Positions 8,019-15,139 of a stretch of DNA of 32,978 bases are shown here, in pieces. The notes beneath the pieces were generated by a model that worked only from the letters and a program-made list of their open reading frames with translations, was not told where the DNA came from and searched no databases. The translations under genes were made by a program, and so were the position numbers. How positions within the stretch are numbered: the stretch's first letter is position 1; each line of letters opens with the position of its first letter. The DNA comes from Streptomyces sp. NRRL F-5122. Lineage in GTDB: Bacteria; Actinomycetota; Actinomycetes; Streptomycetales; Streptomycetaceae. The stretch spans positions 1 through 32,978 of the forward strand of contig NZ_LMWH01000270.1 of assembly GCF_001507435.1 (NCBI RefSeq). Direction: 5' to 3'.

Positions 8019-9036
8019 CCTCGTGGTGGGCGTCGACGGCGGGAACTCCAAGACCGACCTCGTCCTCGCGGACACCGAGGGGCGGCTGCTGTCCTGGGTA
8101 CGCGGCGCGGGCACCCGCCCGCACACAGAGGGCATGGAGGCCACCACCGAACGACTCTCCCGCCTCGGCCGGCAAGCGCTGGCCGAGGCCGGTCTGCCCG
8201 AGACCACGCCGGTGACGGCCGGCGCATACTTCCTCGCCAACGTCGACCGGCGGGCCCAGGAACGACTGGCCCAGCGACAGCTGACGCAGCTGGGCGTGGC
8301 CGAGCGGACCGTCGTGCACAACGACACCCTCGCCGTCCTACGGGCCGGCGCGCCGGACGGCTGGGGGGTCGCCGTGGTATCCGGCGCCGGCATCAACGCC
8401 GCCGCCCTCCATCCGGGCGGCCGCTCGGCCCGGTTCCTCTCCCTCGGGGACATCACCGGGGACTGGGGGGGCGGACTCGCGGTGGCCCGGGCCGGCCTGG
8501 GCGCCGCCGTCCGTGCGGGCGACGGGCGGGGACCGGCGACCCGACTGCGCCGGGAACTGCCCGCGCACTTCGGGCTCGACAGCGTAGAAGCCATCGCGCT
8601 GGCCGTCAGCGCCGGGGAGATCCAGATCACCGCCTTGCACGGCCTGGCACCGCTGGTCTTCGCAGCCGCCGAGAACGGGGACGCGGTGGCCCGCAGCATC
8701 GTGGAACGCCTCGGGGACGAGATCGTCACCATGGTGACCGCCCTGCTGCGCCGACTGCGTCTGCTGCGCACCACGACCCCGGTGATCCTGGGCGGCGGCA
8801 CCCTCCAGAACGACCAACAACTGCTGCGCGACCACATCGGCGCCCGCCTGGCTGCCGAGGCACCTCTGGCCCTTCCCCGGGTCCTGGACGTGGCACCGGT
8901 CGCCGGCGCTACAGCAGAGGCACTGGTAACCGCGGGCGCCCCCGCGGAAGCGCAGGAAAGGCTCCGCGAAACCATCGCCACCCGGAAACCACCAGACGCG
9001 TCCGCCGACCGAGCACCTGGCATGGGAGAGTGCTAG
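8011..9036 (+). CDS. csnK: BadF/BadG-type N-acetylglucosamine kinase-like sugar kinase (CsnK-like)
   Basis: A 341-residue protein of the ASKHA fold. Phosphate loop 1 is DGGNSKTD at residues 9-16, and later motifs are VVSGAGINAAAL and GDITGDWGGGLAVA, as in eukaryotic-type GlcNAc kinases and the BadF/BadG family. It would phosphorylate the monosaccharide released by the GH4 enzyme (glucosamine or N-acetylglucosamine are the likely acceptors) with ATP. Its ATG is inside the last codons of the GH4 gene (8-base overlap), so the two are translationally coupled. It is the last gene of the operon. No convincing terminator follows it. Confidence 0.85.
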   Translation: MPDLVVGVDGGNSKTDLVLADTEGRLLSWVRGAGTRPHTEGMEATTERLSRLGRQALAEAGLPETTPVTAGAYFLANVDRRAQERLAQRQLTQLGVAERTVVHNDTLAVLRAGAPDGWGVAVVSGAGINAAALHPGGRSARFLSLGDITGDWGGGLAVARAGLGAAVRAGDGRGPATRLRRELPAHFGLDSVEAIALAVSAGEIQITALHGLAPLVFAAAENGDAVARSIVERLGDEIVTMVTALLRRLRLLRTTTPVILGGGTLQNDQQLLRDHIGARLAAEAPLALPRVLDVAPVAGATAEALVTAGAPAEAQERLRETIATRKPPDASADRAPGMGEC

Positions 9037-9101
9037 GAGGCTGCTGGACGATCCCGGCTCTGGCCCGGTGCGTGGGTGCCGTCCACAGCGACGTGTGGAG
9101 G

Positions 9102-9645
9102 TCACAGCTGAGATCCATGGGCCACCTCGCGGGTGTGGGGGTTCCGGAAACGGCAAAGGCCCCGCGCTGCCGAGAGGCCCCCGGTGCGCGGCCACAGTGA
9201 TCTGCGAGCAGCAACATGCGGGATGCACAGCGCGTCCAGCAGCAGGGCGCCGTCCGACGGCCGTGGTGCGCGGAGTCGCGTGGCTTCCTGCGCGGCAAGG
9301 TCTTGGACGCAGCGGCCGTAGTCGGCGTGTGTCAGAAGGGCCTGGCGGCATGTACGGGGCTCCCGCACTCGGTGCTCGCCGAGGCGGCGGACGTCGGTGG
9401 CGATCTCGGAGAGGCCTCCGACGATATGCTCGGTCAGGAGCCGCGCCGCCTGCCCGGGCCAGGTGTGCTGTTCGGACAGTTTGGTGACGCGCAGTGCACG
9501 GGCTCGCCCCAGCAGACGGGGATGTCATCCGTGGTCTTGTCGGTGCCGCGCAGGTGTTCGGCACGGCGCCATGCGGAATTGCAGGCGCCGAGGCAGGCCG
9601 CGGGCCTGGGCATCAAGGCATCCCTGAAGAGTGCGGGACAGCGGG
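9102..9645 (-). pseudogene. degraded reading frame resembling phage/ICE-type hypothetical proteins
   Basis: On the minus strand one frame reads CLGACNSAWRRAEHLRGTD and KTTDDIPVCWGEPVHCAS; after a frame change near 9490 it continues WPGQAARLLTEHIVGGLSEI, ending around 9102. The pattern (a Cys pair, a tract ending in DDIPV-WGEPVHC, and a helix LLTEHIVGGLSE) resembles proteins I associate with Streptomyces phages and integrated plasmids. There is no intact start. Function is unknown and the family call is from memory, so confidence is low. It fills the 680-base gap between the kinase and the TetR gene. Confidence 0.4.
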
Positions 9646-9687
9646 GCTGACCAGGTGCACGAATCTCCTTTCGGCCGCTTCGGCACC

Positions 9688-9710
9688 GCCGAGGAAGCCG
9701 CCGCCTCGGC
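9688..9710 (-). terminator. hairpin after the TetR gene
   Basis: GCCGAGG (9688-9694) and CCTCGGC (9704-9710) form a 7-bp stem with a 9-base loop, immediately downstream of the TetR stop codon. There is no T-run, which is common for Streptomyces terminators. Confidence 0.35.
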
Positions 9711-9713
9711 CCC

Positions 9714-10331
9714 TTACAACGGAGCGTCCGTCTGCTGGCGTGCCGGGGTCGAGAAGGCGGCGAACGCAGCGTCCAGCAGTTTGCCGAGGTCCTCTTGGCC
9801 GTCGCTCGCACTCCATTGCCCGAGGACGATCCACAAGATTTCGAGCGCCGCCGCTACGCGAACGTTGGCGATGACCGATGACCCGTCGGTCGTGGAGGTT
9901 GTCTTCTGCAGTCGGGCGACGATCTCTGGTCGCCACTCAGCCTGCTTCTCGCGGAGGCGTGCGCACAGGGCTGGGGTCTGCTCGATCAGGCCGAGGATCG
10001 TCACGAGTTCCTGGACGTCGCGCACGAGGAACCTCACGGCTGACTCCAGGGCGTTGCGCAGCCTGCTCCAGTCGTCCTGGTTGGCCCGCTCGGCATCGAG
10101 CGCGTCAGTGATGACGTCACCGACAGGGTCGAAGACGAACAGGACCACGTCTTCCTTGGTGCCGAAGTAGCGCAGGAAGGTGCTCCGCGACACTCCGGCG
10201 GCTTCGGAGAGGTCGGTGAAGGTGACCTGGTTGAAGCCGGTGAGGCAGAACCGGTTGAACGCGACGCGGGCCAGCTCTGCTCGCACCGCGTGGCGGCTGA
10301 TCTCACGGGTACCGACTGGCGCTGTGCTCAT
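9714..10331 (-). CDS. TetR family transcriptional regulator
   Basis: A 205-residue one-component repressor. The helix-turn-helix lies at about residues 30-58 (FTDLSEAAGVSRSTFLRYF), followed by the usual GTKEDVV. The C-terminal two thirds is an all-helical ligand-binding region of unassigned specificity. The ATG at 10331 is preferred over an upstream GTG because it gives the standard TetR length before the DNA-binding helix. It is divergent from the enoyl-CoA hydratase-like gene at 10485, with two inverted repeats in the 153 bases between them. It therefore probably represses itself and that enzyme, with an acyl-CoA or related compound as inducer (inference). Confidence 0.88.
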   Translation of the reverse strand: MSTAPVGTREISRHAVRAELARVAFNRFCLTGFNQVTFTDLSEAAGVSRSTFLRYFGTKEDVVLFVFDPVGDVITDALDAERANQDDWSRLRNALESAVRFLVRDVQELVTILGLIEQTPALCARLREKQAEWRPEIVARLQKTTSTTDGSSVIANVRVAAALEILWIVLGQWSASDGQEDLGKLLDAAFAAFSTPARQQTDAPL

Positions 10332-10336
10332 GGGGA

Positions 10337-10358
10337 CGAGTGTACTCCGACACACTCG
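10337..10358. promoter_or_regulatory. inverted repeat, candidate TetR operator 1
   Basis: CGAGTGT (10337-10343) and ACACTCG (10352-10358) are perfect 7-base arms around 8 bases. The repeat begins 6 bases upstream of the TetR start codon and ends just before the -35 box of the divergent promoter, so binding there could stop both genes. Confidence 0.5.
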
Positions 10359-10359
10359 T

Positions 10360-10388
10360 TTGCTTCTTCGGATACAGGTTTCTAATCT
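10360..10388 (+). promoter_or_regulatory. predicted promoter of the enoyl-CoA hydratase-like gene
   Basis: TTGCTT at 10360-10365 and TAATCT at 10383-10388 have a 17-base spacer. The predicted start near 10395 leaves a leader of about 90 bases and falls inside inverted repeat 10387-10403. Confidence 0.4.
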
Positions 10389-10403
10389 GATACTCAGTGT
10401 CAG
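10387..10403. promoter_or_regulatory. near-palindrome, candidate TetR operator 2
   Basis: CTGATACTCAGTGTCAG is a palindrome around a central C with one T/G exception on each side. It overlaps the predicted -10 box and start of the hydratase-like gene, a position that would block transcription when bound. Confidence 0.5.
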
Positions 10404-10484
10404 TCGCGATGCTGAGATTCGCGACGCTGTCCCTAGCCGGCGGCCCGGTCACGGGCCGTCCCTTACCGCGATATGGAGCACCTC

Positions 10485-11345
10485 ATGAGCTACGAAGACC
10501 TTCCCGCCCTGACGATCGACGTCTCGGACGGGGTCGCGACGGTGACAATCGATCACCCGCCGCTCAATCTGATGGACGCGGTGCTCCTGCCGTCACTCCG
10601 GGCGTTCCTCGCGCGTGTGCGGGACGACGCCGACGTCCGCGTCATTGTCTTCGAGAGCGCTGACCCGGAGTTCTTCGTTGCGCACGGTGACATGGCCTAC
10701 CTCACCGACCCTGACGCGCTGCCTGCAGCCACTCGCGCTGCGATCGCGGCCGCGCCGGGCTCGACCGTCCCGGAAGGCCTGAACATCCTCCAGGCGATGA
10801 GCGAGGAGGTCCGCTCGCTGCCGCAGGTCACCATCGGCAAGCTGGCGGGCTTCGCGCGCGGCGCGGGCAACGAGTTCTTCATGTACCTGGACATGCGATT
10901 CGCGGCGATCGGCAAGTCGGGGCAGGGGCAGCCGGAGTCCTTGATGGGGATCCTTCCCGGGGGCGGCGGGACGGTGAACATGACGCGCCTGGCAGGAAGG
11001 GCCCGCGCGCTGGAGCTCATCCTCGGTGCCGAACTCGTGGGCGCGGAGCTCGCGGAACGGTACGGCCTGATCAACCGTGCCCTGCCCGCCGCAGAACTCG
11101 ATTCCTTCGTCGACACCCTGGCCCGGCGGATCGCCGGCCTCCGGCCGGAGGTGATCTCCATCACGAAGGCTGCGGTCGACGCGGTCGCGCAGCCGATTCC
11201 GCGTGCGGCGTACGCCGTTGAGAACGAGGGCCTGTTCGCGGCGTTCGGCGATGAGGTCACCGAGCTCGCCCACAAGCTGCTCGCCGCTGGTATCCAGACC
11301 CGCGAGGGCGAACGGGACCACGAGCGCATCGCCAACAGCATCTGA
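10485..11345 (+). CDS. enoyl-CoA hydratase/isomerase family protein
   Basis: A 286-residue crotonase-fold protein. The oxyanion-hole region reads KLAGFARGAGNEFFMYLDMR. Glu130 in that stretch and Glu151 in GQGQPESLMGILPGGGGT occupy the positions of the two catalytic glutamates of enoyl-CoA hydratases, so a hydratase activity is possible. The FARGAGNE loop differs from the usual ALGGGxE, so the real substrate may not be a fatty acyl-CoA. The ATG at 10485 has GGAG 6 bases upstream, inside a short in-frame extension from 10473. It is controlled in all likelihood by the divergent TetR gene. The family is certain and the reaction is not. Confidence 0.88.
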   Translation: MSYEDLPALTIDVSDGVATVTIDHPPLNLMDAVLLPSLRAFLARVRDDADVRVIVFESADPEFFVAHGDMAYLTDPDALPAATRAAIAAAPGSTVPEGLNILQAMSEEVRSLPQVTIGKLAGFARGAGNEFFMYLDMRFAAIGKSGQGQPESLMGILPGGGGTVNMTRLAGRARALELILGAELVGAELAERYGLINRALPAAELDSFVDTLARRIAGLRPEVISITKAAVDAVAQPIPRAAYAVENEGLFAAFGDEVTELAHKLLAAGIQTREGERDHERIANSI

Positions 11346-11645
11346 GTGCCCAAGCTCTCGCCATCCGTGCGCAGAGGCTCCGCGGGAAGAGTTCCTCAGC
11401 CATTGCCCGGCACGCGCGTTGTCGAGTGGCCAGGTCAACCACCCTGGTTCGCCGGGCCTGTCGGGAACACGACCGGCTGAAGCGCCGGAAACAGCGGGCA
11501 GGGGAGTGGGCGGCGCAAGTAGCCGTAAGCTCGATAACGCTGTTCGGCCGCGCGTAAAGGCGCGGTTGGGAAGGTAGGTAGCCGAGCGGGCACAGGTCCC
11601 GTTGATCATGAAGTTGCTGACGCTCTGTGATCATCGAGGAGGCCT
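11346..11645. other. intergenic stretch before the IS5 remnant
   Basis: About 300 bases without a gene I can support. A plus-strand open stretch ending at a stop near 11557 (reading RLKRRKQRAGEWAAQ) has no start codon with a ribosome site and could equally be the shadow of a lost minus-strand frame. The final 60 bases probably belong to the left end of the IS5-family remnant. Confidence 0.3.
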
Positions 11646-12092
11646 GTGCCTGCGCTTCCATCATGGCTGACCGAGCCGCTCTGGGACCAATTCGCGGTCC
11701 TGCTGCCCGAGCGGCCGGAATACCACCCGGACCATCCACTTGGCTGCCACCGCCGACGCATCAGCGACCGGATCATCTTCGACAAGATGCTGCAACTGCT
11801 GTGCTTCGGCTGTTCTTACGAGGCGATCGCCGACACAACCTGCTCGGCCGCCACGATCCGCAGCCGCCGCGACGAATGGATACGACTGGGCGTCTTCGCC
11901 CGACTCAAGCAGATCGCGCTCGACGCCTACGACCGGATCGTCGGTCTCGTCCTCGACCAGATCGCCGTAGACGGCTCCATCACCAAAGCTCCAGGGGCGG
12001 TGAGGTGGCCGGGCGTTCCCCGGTCGACCGCGGCAAACAGGGCCTGAAACGCTCGGGCATGACGGACGGATACGGCATTCCACTGGGTCGCG
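11646..12092 (+). pseudogene. truncated IS5-family transposase
   Basis: The GTG start has GAGGAGG just upstream. The first 120 residues (MPALPSWLTEPLWDQFAVLL ... HPLGCHRRRISDRIIFDKML ... AYDRIVGLVLDQIAVDGSITKAP) are the N-terminal half of an IS5-family DDE transposase, with the first catalytic Asp in VDGS. A one-base frame change near 11995 follows. The correct frame then continues GEVAGRSPVDRGKQGLKRSG and TDGYGIPLGR to about 12092, where similarity ends abruptly. The remaining two catalytic residues and the right end of the element are gone. The adjoining DNA belongs to an unrelated regulator gene in the opposite direction, so a deletion or recombination joined the two. Confidence 0.85.
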
Positions 12093-12094
12093 GC

Positions 12095-12222
12095 GCAGCC
12101 CCGGCGTACGTCGCGGCCGGCATCCCGACATCAGCGGGCGAGACCCGGGCGCGGCGGCTGCGCAGGAACTCCCGCAACTCGATGCGGCGGCGGTCGCGTG
12201 ACACAGAGGAATCGCCACTAGC
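12095..12222 (-). pseudogene. N-terminal fragment of an XRE/MmyB-type regulator
   Basis: On the minus strand the sequence starts MASGDSSVSRDRRRIELREF and continues LRSRRARVSPADVGMP, then in another frame RPRRTPGLRRD. This is the beginning of the helix-turn-helix proteins with a C-terminal MmyB ligand-binding domain that are abundant in Streptomyces. It is cut off just before the DNA-binding helix by the IS5 fragment at about 12092. Some 40 codons of a roughly 280-codon gene remain. Confidence 0.7.
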
Positions 12223-12366
12223 CATGGAGCGCACGCTAGTAGGGCTTGATGGGGTCTGCATGCGTCGGCGCTGTACAACCTGGTGAGAGCCGCCTGGGCC
12301 AGCCCACTGTAAATCTTCCGTCGCTGGCTGTCCTGGTCTGGTGCTGGTCGCACCGAGGCACTGTCA

Positions 12367-12743
12367 GTGCCCAGAGCTGCGCTGCCACGCGTGAACGATC
12401 TTCTGGGTAAGGTCCTTGATTTACAGCCCACTTGGGTGGCGACGAACACGGATGACATGCAGGAACGAGGCCTCATCATCCGCCAGCAGTTGCCCGATCT
12501 GCTTCGAGCTCATGGAGCCCGCCTGGCAGCTGCGCTCGGTATTGCGCTGGACGACTTGGGAGTTGAGGGGCGTGACGGCACGGTCCTCAAGTCGGAGATT
12601 CCGTGGGTTCGGGTCTTCGGCGAGCGTAGTCGCCCAGCTCGACCACCGGTTGGTACGTGGTCTACCTGTTCAGTGCCTCTGGCCGGCGGGTCTACCTCTC
12701 GTTGAACCAGGGGACCACCAAGCCGTCGAACCGTCAGGTTTAA
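12367..12743 (+). pseudogene. McrB-type restriction subunit, N-terminal DUF3578 (MrcB_N) fragment
   Basis: From a GTG at 12367 the frame reads VNDLLGKVLDLQPTWVATNT, then RGLIIRQQLPDLLRAH and LGVEGRDGTVLKSEIPWVRV. After a frame change near 12633 it continues GWYVVYLFSASGRRVYLSLN to a stop at 12743. These are the hallmarks of the DUF3578 domain found at the N-terminus of McrB-like subunits of modification-dependent (type IV) restriction systems, where it recognises modified DNA. The AAA+ GTPase part and any McrC partner are missing, so this is a relic of a defence locus. Confidence 0.7.
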
Positions 12744-13019
12744 TTTAAGTTTCATCAACCTCTCCTCGGGTGGTCAATCAGCCGATCAGCAGCACCCCGG
12801 CGGCCGTTTGCGCCCGATTCCCGCACGTTTCCGGCGGCGCCGATTTTCACGCCCGCGACACCCGCGCGAAATAAAGTGCCCAACTGTATTCACGGTGCAT
12901 GAAACACCAGGTCAGACGGCTTCCGTGCCCCATATTCGCGACCTAAAGTCTCCTCGCGGGACGCGAGTACTTCGCACTGGTCCTTTCTTTCTCCACCGCA
13001 GAGGACAGGAAAGCTGTAC
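12744..13019 (+). other. leader region of the amidase operon
   Basis: About 275 bases without a gene. An AT-rich patch is at 12736-12760 and AAATAAAG at 12869-12876. A small hairpin (CTCGCG-GGA-CGCGAG) lies at 12953-12967. The amidase promoter must be here, but no -35/-10 pair is convincing. The ribosome site is GAGGACAGGAAAG just before the ATG at 13020. Confidence 0.4.
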
Positions 13020-14966
13020 ATGACGGCAGAACGTTCCATGCCCACCCGTAACCCGCGCACCACCGATTCCTCCCTCGCTGAATCCGCTCCCGCAGGCGGT
13101 ATGAGCCGGCGGGCCGTGCTCGGCGGCGCCGCCGCCGTGACGGGTGCCGTCGCGGTCTCCGCGGCCGTCGCCACCCCGGCCTCGGCGACCTCCGGCGGCA
13201 CCGCCGGCGCCGCCTCCCCGAACGCCCGGCTCATCGCCGCCCTCCCGCCGGCCTCCGGCATCAAGAAGCGCTCCCGGCTCGTCGACTACGAAGTGGTCGA
13301 GCTCGCCTCGCTGCTGCGGGCCGGCAAGGTCACCGCCACCCAGGTGACCAAGGCGTACCTGGACCGTATCGACCGTTTCAACGGCCCCTTCGAGACCTAC
13401 GGCGACAACGGCCTCTACAACGCCTTCGTCCGGATCGACCGGGCGGGCGCGCTCGCCGCGGCGGCCGCCGCCGACACGCGGTTCGCCCGCGCCCGGCACA
13501 CCCACGAGGAACTGCCGCCGCTGCTGGGCATCCCGTTCGGCATCAAGGACTCCGTCGCCGTCAAGGGCCTCGACGCCAAGGACGGCAGCCACGCCTTCGA
13601 CGGCAACACCGCGCTGCGGGACGCCACCGCGGTGCACCGGCTGCGCGAGGCGGGCGCGGTGATCCTCGGCCACACCGTCGCCTCGGCCTTCTCCGGCTCC
13701 ATCACCGGCACGTTCGCCGGCAACGCCTGGAACAAGGACTACGTGCCCGGCGGTTCGAGCCAGGGCTCGGGCGTCGCGCCGGTCGCCCGGCTCGCGGCGG
13801 CGTGCATCGGCGAGGAGACCGGCGGCTCCATCATGATGCCGTCGGCTGCCAACGGCGCGAGCGGCATCAAGCCGTCGCTGGGCACCACGTCGGTCGCCGG
13901 CCTGATGCCACTCTCCCCCGGCTACGACGTGCTCGGCCCCATCTGCCGCTCGGTGCGCGACGCCTCGCTGGTGCTGTCGATCGTCCTCGGCCCCGACGCG
14001 GCGAACGACCCGCTGACGCTGTCAGCGCCCGACCCGTTCCCGGCGATGCCGCTGACCGCCCGCAAGGGCCGCCGCCCGCTGGCCGGTGTCACCATCGGTA
14101 TCCCGCAGACCGACTGGATGCGCACCAGCCGCGGCATCCAGGCCGGCACCTCCCCGCAAGGCACCTACGACGCCGACCACCTGGCCGCCTTCAACCGGCT
14201 CAAGCAGCAGCTGACGTCGCTGGGCGCCACGGTCAAGGAGTTCCCGGGCCTGGACGTCACCGACCCGGCCAACGACCCGTACTTCTCCAGCAGCGACGTG
14301 CTGGCGACCATCGACGGCTCCAACATCTCCCCGTCGTCGGCGGTGCTCAGCCCCAACCGCTACGAGATCCGCTACTGGGACGCGGTCAAGGACTTCGCTG
14401 CCACCCGCCCCGCCGACCAGGCCGCCGCGCTGCTGGCGCAGTACGGCCGCAAGGCGCCCGGCGAGACGTCGGCGTCCTTCGAGTCGGCCACCCGCCTGGG
14501 CGGGATGATCCCGGCGTCGGTGCGCGTCGAGGGCGAGAAGCGGCGCCGACAGCTCCAGGCCAACTACCAGGCGGCGCTGGACAAGGCGGGCGTGGACTTC
14601 ATGCTTGTCTTCTCGCTCGGCGCGCAAATCGGCCTGCGGACCGGCGGCGGCTTCCCGGTCTACCGGGCCTACTACCAGCTGCCCAACGCCCTCGCCTGGC
14701 CGATGGTCTCCTTCCCGGTCGGCTACGACAGCACCGTCGGGCTGCCGATCGCCGCGCAGTTCTGGGGCCCGCGGTTCAGCGAGCCGGAGATCGTGCAGGC
14801 CGCGATCGACTACCAGGAGCACTTCCCGCAGTACCACAACGCCGCGCCCCCGGACCCGGTCGCCGACACGCCCAAGGTAGCGCCGCGCGTGCTGCGTCCG
14901 GTCGAGCCGGCCACGCCGCCGGAGCTGTCCAACGACCCGCTGGTGGCCGAGGAGGCGCTGCGATGA
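13020..14966 (+). CDS. Tat-exported amidase-signature hydrolase
   Basis: A 648-residue amidase-signature enzyme. Residues 1-60 are a twin-arginine export signal (SRRAVLGGAAAVTGAVAVSA, with cleavage after an Ala-Ser-Ala near residue 57). The Ser-cisSer-Lys triad is readable: Lys176 in GIPFGIKDSVAVKG, Ser246 in GGSSQGSG and nucleophile Ser270 in GEETGGSIMMPS, with spacings of 70 and 24 as in the family. It should hydrolyse an amide bond outside the cell or at its surface; the substrate is unknown. The C-terminal 60 residues are Pro-rich. Its stop codon overlaps the start of the 58-residue gene (ATGA), and a third coupled gene follows, so all three probably act on one process. Confidence 0.88.
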   Translation: MTAERSMPTRNPRTTDSSLAESAPAGGMSRRAVLGGAAAVTGAVAVSAAVATPASATSGGTAGAASPNARLIAALPPASGIKKRSRLVDYEVVELASLLRAGKVTATQVTKAYLDRIDRFNGPFETYGDNGLYNAFVRIDRAGALAAAAAADTRFARARHTHEELPPLLGIPFGIKDSVAVKGLDAKDGSHAFDGNTALRDATAVHRLREAGAVILGHTVASAFSGSITGTFAGNAWNKDYVPGGSSQGSGVAPVARLAAACIGEETGGSIMMPSAANGASGIKPSLGTTSVAGLMPLSPGYDVLGPICRSVRDASLVLSIVLGPDAANDPLTLSAPDPFPAMPLTARKGRRPLAGVTIGIPQTDWMRTSRGIQAGTSPQGTYDADHLAAFNRLKQQLTSLGATVKEFPGLDVTDPANDPYFSSSDVLATIDGSNISPSSAVLSPNRYEIRYWDAVKDFAATRPADQAAALLAQYGRKAPGETSASFESATRLGGMIPASVRVEGEKRRRQLQANYQAALDKAGVDFMLVFSLGAQIGLRTGGGFPVYRAYYQLPNALAWPMVSFPVGYDSTVGLPIAAQFWGPRFSEPEIVQAAIDYQEHFPQYHNAAPPDPVADTPKVAPRVLRPVEPATPPELSNDPLVAEEALR

Positions 14967-15139
14967 GCTTCCTGACCGTGGGCTGGGAGCCGGTGATCAA
15001 CGCCGGGCTCCCGCCGCAGCACCCGGGGGACGACGCGTCGCCGGTGGCGACGGTGGGCTGGCTGCCGAAGCTCGGTACCGCCTTCTACCCCTATCCCGAC
15101 GACGATCCCGAAGCCGAGGAAGAGATGGTACGGCCGTGA
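14963..15139 (+). CDS. 58-residue protein with repeated VGW-x-P motif, unknown function
   Basis: This small gene starts in an ATGA overlap with the amidase stop, preceded by GGAGG at 14950-14954, and ends in a GTGA overlap with the hydrolase start. That double coupling is strong evidence it is translated. The protein has no signal peptide or membrane segment. It contains two similar units, VGWEPVINAGLPPQHPGDD near the start and VGWLPKLGTAFYPYPDDD later, each Trp-Pro followed by an acidic Asp run, and ends acidic (PEAEEEMVRP). I recognise no family. It could be a cytoplasmic adaptor for its two exported neighbours, a precursor peptide or a ligand-binding miniprotein; none of these can be chosen from sequence. 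Confidence 0.75.
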   Translation: MSFLTVGWEPVINAGLPPQHPGDDASPVATVGWLPKLGTAFYPYPDDDPEAEEEMVRP

